19,960 nt of DNA from Polyangiaceae bacterium (GTDB lineage Bacteria > Myxococcota > Polyangia > Polyangiales > Polyangiaceae), in contig JAICTU010000117.1 in the NCBI GenBank assembly GCA_025936205.1, forward strand, positions 1-19,960. The letters are read 5' to 3'. Under the pieces are notes generated by a model, which did not search any database, was not told the origin of the DNA, and worked only from the letters and a program-made list of their open reading frames with translations. Below, piece by piece: positions 16,630 to 19,960 of the stretch. The translations under genes and the position numbers were made by a program. Each line of letters begins with the position of its first letter. Position 1 is the first letter of the stretch.

Positions 16630-17586
16630 TCAGGCTTCCGGTCGCGCTCGTTCGCGCAGCGGCTCGACGGCATTGATCCAGAGATCCGCTGCTTCCCTCT
16701 CTCTCGACGTGGGTTCGCGCCCCGCCAGCTCACGCGGCCAGGATACGCAACGGCCGAGATACCAGAAAGCGTTCGCGAGCCATAGCCCGCGCCTGCCGTA
16801 GAATTTGGCGAAGTAGCGGGAACGTGACTCATAGTAATAGCGCGGCGCTCGCCGCAGCAGCGCCCCTTCGGCCGATACCCTGGAGCTCCCGCCATTCAGG
16901 TGCACGATCTTGGGTTCCGGGAAATAAAGGACTTTCCATCCAGCTTCGCGCACCCGGCGGCAGTAGTCGATGTCCTCGAAGTACATGAAGTAGGCATCGT
17001 CGAGCAGGCCGACTTGCTCAATGACCTCGTGTCGAACCAGGACGCAGGCAAAGCCGAGCCAGTCAACCTCGACGGGCCCCTCGCGCCAGGGGAGCACGAG
17101 ATCGTACCGACTCAGCAGCTTCGTGAACACGCCCGTGTTGGAAGAGCGGAGGAACTCGCTCGGCGGTGCCGGCTGGCGAAAGAAGCTCTGATCCGGGATG
17201 CCATGGCCATCGACCATGCTCGGCCCGATGATGCCCGCCCGCGGGAAGCGCACCATCGCAACGCGCAGCCCCGCAAACGTTCCGGGCTGCACGAGCGTGT
17301 CACTGTTCAACAGAACGTAAGCCTTTGCGGGTTGCGCCCGGATCCCGCAATTGTTGCCATACGAGAAGCCGCCGTTCCGGGGAGAACGCAGTACACGCGC
17401 CCAGCTCGACCAACCTCGCTCCGTGATGGAGCGCTCAATTTTTTCCGCGGAGCCGTCGCCTGAGTCGTTGTCCACAACGACAACCTTGAACCACGATTCA
17501 ACTGTGGGCTCGATCGAGGCAAGACAGCTGATGGTGAGATCAGGCGTTCGATAGTTCAAGAGGATGACCGAGACGTCGATGCTCAT
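16630..17586 (-). CDS. Family 2 glycosyltransferase (rhamnosyltransferase-like)
   Basis: The 318-residue enzyme has the GT-A start VSVILLNYRTPDLTISCLAS, the nucleotide-sugar segment FKVVVVDNDSGDGS, NGGFSYGNNCGI and the DXD-type LLNSDTLVQPG at about 92-102. The acceptor part holds VDWLGFACVLVRHEV, FMYFEDIDYCRRVREAGWKV and EPKIVHLNGGSS, typical of bacterial GT2 polysaccharide enzymes such as rhamnosyltransferases. I chose ATG 17586 (MSIDVSVILLNY); a longer open frame to 18090 does not look coding. It should add a sugar to a lipid-linked or growing glycan at the inner membrane. The acetyltransferase-like gene follows by 20 bp. The donor is not determined. Confidence 0.9.
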   Translation of the reverse strand: MSIDVSVILLNYRTPDLTISCLASIEPTVESWFKVVVVDNDSGDGSAEKIERSITERGWSSWARVLRSPRNGGFSYGNNCGIRAQPAKAYVLLNSDTLVQPGTFAGLRVAMVRFPRAGIIGPSMVDGHGIPDQSFFRQPAPPSEFLRSSNTGVFTKLLSRYDLVLPWREGPVEVDWLGFACVLVRHEVIEQVGLLDDAYFMYFEDIDYCRRVREAGWKVLYFPEPKIVHLNGGSSRVSAEGALLRRAPRYYYESRSRYFAKFYGRRGLWLANAFWYLGRCVSWPRELAGREPTSREREAADLWINAVEPLRERARPEA

Positions 17587-17804
17587 GATGATAGCTCGAG
17601 ATCTAGCTTGGCTGTCGGCGAGCGGGCGGCGAGGAACGTTCGGCTCGAGTGTGCCTCCCCTGTGGAGCGCAAGCATGCCTTCCCTGATAGCTGACGCGGA
17701 CCTCCTGACTCGGTCGCGCATTTCATCTGCCGGCGCCGGCGCGCGAGCCAGGCCAGCCCAGGTGCCCGCACCCCTCGGAACGTCGCGGTTTCGAAACGGC
17801 CCAT

Positions 17805-18464
17805 TCAGAACGCGACGTAGACGCCCGCCCCCACCTCGCCCTGGAACAGAGCCGTGCCGGAGAAGGTGAACGCGCAGCCCGTCCCCGTTCCGCAGAACAA
17901 CGCACTGTGATCGGTGAAGAAGGTGGTGAGCAAACGTGCCCGCAAGCGCACGCCCAGGTGGTCGACGATCTGGGCCTCGAGCCCGCCCTCCATCAACAGC
18001 GAAAACCGCCACTCCTCGTACGAGTAGTACTCGTTGTTCGCCTCGAACCAGCTTGGACCCATGGTCCCGCCGATCACCGGGCGCAACCACTCCGCCCCCG
18101 GGATGCGAAACTCCAGCAAGCCTCCGATCGTGAGATAGTTGATCGCCAGATCATACTTGTCGAACGAGCCATCCGTAGAGTGCACGGAGATCTCGGTGTC
18201 GGTGCGCGAGTAACCGATCTCGGCGATGCCATCCCGCGCAGCGGCGAAGTTGAGCGTGGCGCCGAAGGTAGGCGCATCCTGGATGGTGATGTGGCGCTTC
18301 TCGTACTCGGAGGTCGCGTCGAGGCTCCCACCGAACTGATAACCCACGTACGGCCCGATCCGCACGCGCGGTTCGCCCGCGCGCACAGGCATGCTCGAAA
18401 GGAGCAGCGCCAGACCACACGTGATTGCTGATACTCGCTGCGAGCAGCGAACTTGTTCCCCCAT
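17805..18464 (-). CDS. Outer-membrane beta-barrel protein with signal peptide
   Basis: From ATG 18464 the 219-residue product has a Sec signal (VSAITCGLALLLSSMPVRA|GEP). It is followed by alternating strands of a small barrel: VRIGPYVGYQFGGSLDA, APTFGATLNFAAARDGIAEI, YLTIGGLLEFRIPG, LRPVIGGTMGPSWFEANNEY, FSLLMEGGLEAQIVDHLGVR and TALFQGEVGAGVYVAF, ending in the C-terminal Phe used by the BAM machinery. Two Cys (CGTGTGC) may form a loop disulphide. A longer start at 18515 would put 17 extra residues before the signal and is less likely. Function unknown. About 220 bp separate it from the GT2 gene, so it may not be in that operon. Confidence 0.75.
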   Translation of the reverse strand: MGEQVRCSQRVSAITCGLALLLSSMPVRAGEPRVRIGPYVGYQFGGSLDATSEYEKRHITIQDAPTFGATLNFAAARDGIAEIGYSRTDTEISVHSTDGSFDKYDLAINYLTIGGLLEFRIPGAEWLRPVIGGTMGPSWFEANNEYYSYEEWRFSLLMEGGLEAQIVDHLGVRLRARLLTTFFTDHSALFCGTGTGCAFTFSGTALFQGEVGAGVYVAF

Positions 18465-18639
18465 GCTCACACCGTAACGCGCGGTGAAGCGCGTGCAAAG
18501 GATCGCGCGAGACATAGGGTAGACGGCGTTTCATCGAAGAAACGGGAACGGCGCCACAGCCCGGCGGCCGCGGCGCCGCCGGATCGGAGCGCTCGTTTCG
18601 CACGAGGAACAAAAGGTTACGCGCACGTGACGGCGCGGC

Positions 18640-19242
18640 TCAGTGCGACACACCGTGCGCGTGGGCTCCTTCGTGGCGATGGCTGTCGTCAGCGTCCAGC
18701 AATCCCCAGGAACGCAAGCGCCAGCCCAGCGCCATCAACGCGATGCCCATCACCAGCGCGTACGCACCCAGCCACAGCGCGCTCGCGCCGGCAGCAGGGA
18801 AGGACAAAAATGCCAGTCCCAGCGTGATCGAAGCGAGCCCGGTCAGAGCGAGCAGCCACTCTCCTTGGATCGCCTTTCCGAGCCGCACCGCCGCGATGAT
18901 GCGAAGCACACCGATCACCATCGCCCACGCCGCGACCAGGTACGAAAAACTGAAGACCATCACACTCGCCCAGCGCAAGGTGACCAGGCCCGCCGCGATC
19001 TGCAGGGCGCCTTCGGCGACGTGTACCCAGCGTGTCTCGCCCGTGCTGCGCCGCAGCGCTGCGGCGACGGCAAACGCACCATCTGCGAGCGCATAGATGC
19101 CAAAGGCAAGCACGAGGGCGGCCAGCGAGAGACCGGGCACGAGCAAAGTTGCGACACCAAAGAGCAGGCTGACGACGCCACGAAGCAACACTGCGCACCA
19201 GTGACTGACCAGCATGTCGACCTGCAGCTCGGTACCGTCCAT
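18640..19242 (-). CDS. HdeD/DUF308-family membrane protein with His-rich tail
   Basis: The 200-residue product has six hydrophobic segments in the HdeD arrangement: AVLLRGVVSLLFGVATLLVP, SLAALVLAFGIYALADGAFA, HVAEGALQIAAGLVTL, FSYLVAAWAMVIGVLRIIAA, LLALTGLASITLGLAFLSFP and ALWLGAYALVMGIALMALGW. The family's first E. coli member is tied to acid resistance; its mechanism is not known. The last 16 residues (DDSHRHEGAHAHGVSH) hold five His plus acidic residues, a possible metal- or proton-sensing tail not usual in the family. Start ATG 19242 has GGGAGGG a short distance upstream. Family assignment is good, physiological role uncertain. Confidence 0.83.
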   Translation of the reverse strand: MDGTELQVDMLVSHWCAVLLRGVVSLLFGVATLLVPGLSLAALVLAFGIYALADGAFAVAAALRRSTGETRWVHVAEGALQIAAGLVTLRWASVMVFSFSYLVAAWAMVIGVLRIIAAVRLGKAIQGEWLLALTGLASITLGLAFLSFPAAGASALWLGAYALVMGIALMALGWRLRSWGLLDADDSHRHEGAHAHGVSH

Positions 19243-19654
19243 CGCCCCGCCCTCCCCTGCGCGGCAGCAAGCCCGCTGCCAGCGTTCACTCCGCTGCGCT
19301 CTAAGGAGTGCAAACCCCGAGCCACCGAGGCGGGTACGTGGGCGCGCGCGGCGGGCCGCGGCGCTCGACTCGATCTGTCGTGCAGAGCGTGCGCTGCTCG
19401 GACGGCAAGCTGCGAGCCGTCGAATTCCACCCTGCGTCCCCCGCCCGCCTGTTGAAGAAGCCGTTCAACCCCGACGATTTGCTGCGGGAGATGTCGAGCC
19501 TGAGCGTGATCCGGCGTCGTAACATGACCGCCTCCATGCTGGGGCAAGTTGCGGCGCAACGTGCCTGGCGCGGTACTAAAGTCTGGCTCGCTCTGCGCCG
19601 CCAGGTTTATGTCCGGCATCGGAGTGGGCGAGCAATGAAGAGCGGAGCGCCGGC
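19243..19654. other. Intergenic stretch with a possible receiver-domain relic and little else
   Basis: This is 412 bases between the HdeD-like gene and the right-edge gene. A single short segment (19449-19502) reads like the end of a response-regulator receiver domain. The rest shows no recognised gene, RNA or repeat. It probably also carries divergent promoters for the two flanking genes. Confidence 0.4.
19449..19502 (+). pseudogene. Possible receiver-domain (REC) C-terminal fragment
   Basis: The frame reads LLKKPFNPDDLLREMSSL, very like the conserved Lys-Pro-Phe and last helix of response-regulator receiver domains (KPFDPDELL..V..LL). No upstream phospho-acceptor Asp or beta-strands are seen in any forward frame, and the following sequence is unrelated. 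The resemblance is short and could be chance. Confidence 0.3.
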
Positions 19655-19960
19655 GTGAACGCGCGCCGCCACCGGTCGATCCTGCGCGGCCCTATCCTGC
19701 GCGGCCCTATCCTGCGCGGCCCTATGTTGCGCGGCCGTGGATGGCTCGCACCCTTGCTGCTCGCCGCGGCGCCGCCGCCGGCTCCGCAGGAGCCTGTCCC
19801 GGCGCTCCCTGCGCCCGAGGCCGTGGAACCGCGCGCCCACCCCCCGTGGCCGGAGCTGGCAGCCGTGTTTCCCGGCGCGCTGCTCTTCGGCTCGGGAACA
19901 TGGTTGCAGGGCCGCACCATCACCAGTGAACGCTTGCTGCTGCTGGAGGGGGCGAGCCTG
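19655..19960 (+). CDS. N-terminal part of an exported protein of unknown function (partial at right edge)
   Basis: An open frame begins at GTG 19655 and runs off the window. Its first residues encode a 15-bp repeat array (SILRGPILRGPILRGP). The frame then reaches MLRGRGWLAPLLLAAAPPPA (ATG 19724), which looks like a signal peptide, so 19724 may be the true start with the repeats upstream. After an Ala/Pro linker (EPVPALPAPEAVEPRAHPPW) comes LAAVFPGALLFGSGTWLQGR and LLLLEGASL. This pattern is reminiscent of myxobacterial hypothetical outer-membrane proteins (GxGHFxxG...LL.LEG), from memory only. The function cannot be given. Confidence 0.6.
   Translation, partial: MNARRHRSILRGPILRGPILRGPMLRGRGWLAPLLLAAAPPPAPQEPVPALPAPEAVEPRAHPPWPELAAVFPGALLFGSGTWLQGRTITSERLLLLEGASL
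19679..19738 (+). repeat. 15-bp tandem repeat, three perfect copies plus one degenerate
   Basis: ATCCTGCGCGGCCCT is repeated at 19679-19693, 19694-19708 and 19709-19723, followed by the variant ATGTTGCGCGGCCGT at 19724-19738. It keeps the reading frame of the right-edge gene (ILRGP per copy). The variant copy contains the alternative ATG start, so the array lies either at the N-terminus or just before it. Confidence 0.95.

Noticed and set aside
17587..18090. Upstream extension of the GT2 frame
   Set aside because: The extra 168 residues are low-complexity Arg/Gly sequence and overlap the barrel gene in another frame. Standard GT2 proteins begin as at 17586.
18549..18580. GC-rich hairpin (CGGCGCC / GGCGCCG) between barrel and HdeD genes
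   Set aside because: Each half is itself palindromic and such strings are common at this GC content; there is no T-run, so I do not call it a terminator.

Overview
This is a GC-rich window with strongly GC-biased third codon positions. Gene content suggests a myxobacterium-like bacterium (Myxococcota): a beta-propeller (SBBP) surface protein, AS-family amidase, PF12625-type AraC regulator, outer-membrane barrels and Ala/Pro-rich secreted proteins. The taxonomy is inference only; there is no rRNA or other marker. I saw no tRNA, rRNA, CRISPR array, transposase or integrase.

Layout. The left part (1-2670) holds the end of a beta-barrel-like protein, then three damaged genes: an unknown gene with two frameshifts, an AraC-type regulator with one inserted base, and a SnoaL-like gene without its 5' end. 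Next come intact genes: soluble transhydrogenase (sthA, 2710-4095), then an amidase-TetR pair (4200-6229) preceded by a perfect 29-bp palindrome that is probably the TetR operator. A beta-propeller surface protein (6529-7953), a small zinc-ribbon protein (7986-8297, minus) and a twice-frameshifted cytochrome c gene (8404-9405) follow.

The centre of interest is a tight minus-strand operon read from 15109 down to 9439: a divergent NH3-dependent NAD-synthetase-like enzyme, a class II AsnB-type amidotransferase, an AMP-forming acyl ligase, a small acyl carrier protein and a polytopic membrane protein. No ketosynthase or NRPS condensation domain is present. Together they suggest activation and amidation of a carboxylic acid carried on the ACP or on a surface glycan. 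Beyond a truncated, frameshifted SGNH-hydrolase relic, a GT2 glycosyltransferase and a serine-acetyltransferase-like acyltransferase lie in the same direction and support a surface-polysaccharide setting. AsnB, acyl ligase and ACP recall the amidotransferase/ligase/ACP sets of exosortase-associated exopolysaccharide loci, but no exosortase is visible and the NadE-like partner is not part of that set as I know it.

The right part has an outer-membrane barrel protein (17805-18464), an HdeD/DUF308 membrane protein with a histidine-rich tail (18640-19242), a possible receiver-domain relic and the start of a secreted protein with 15-bp repeats running off the right edge.

A second theme is gene decay. 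About 13.8 kb in 14 complete genes carries no frameshift, whereas about 3.7 kb of other recognisable coding sequence carries six frameshifts and two 5' truncations. That clustering argues for real pseudogenes over random sequence error, though error cannot be excluded from sequence alone.
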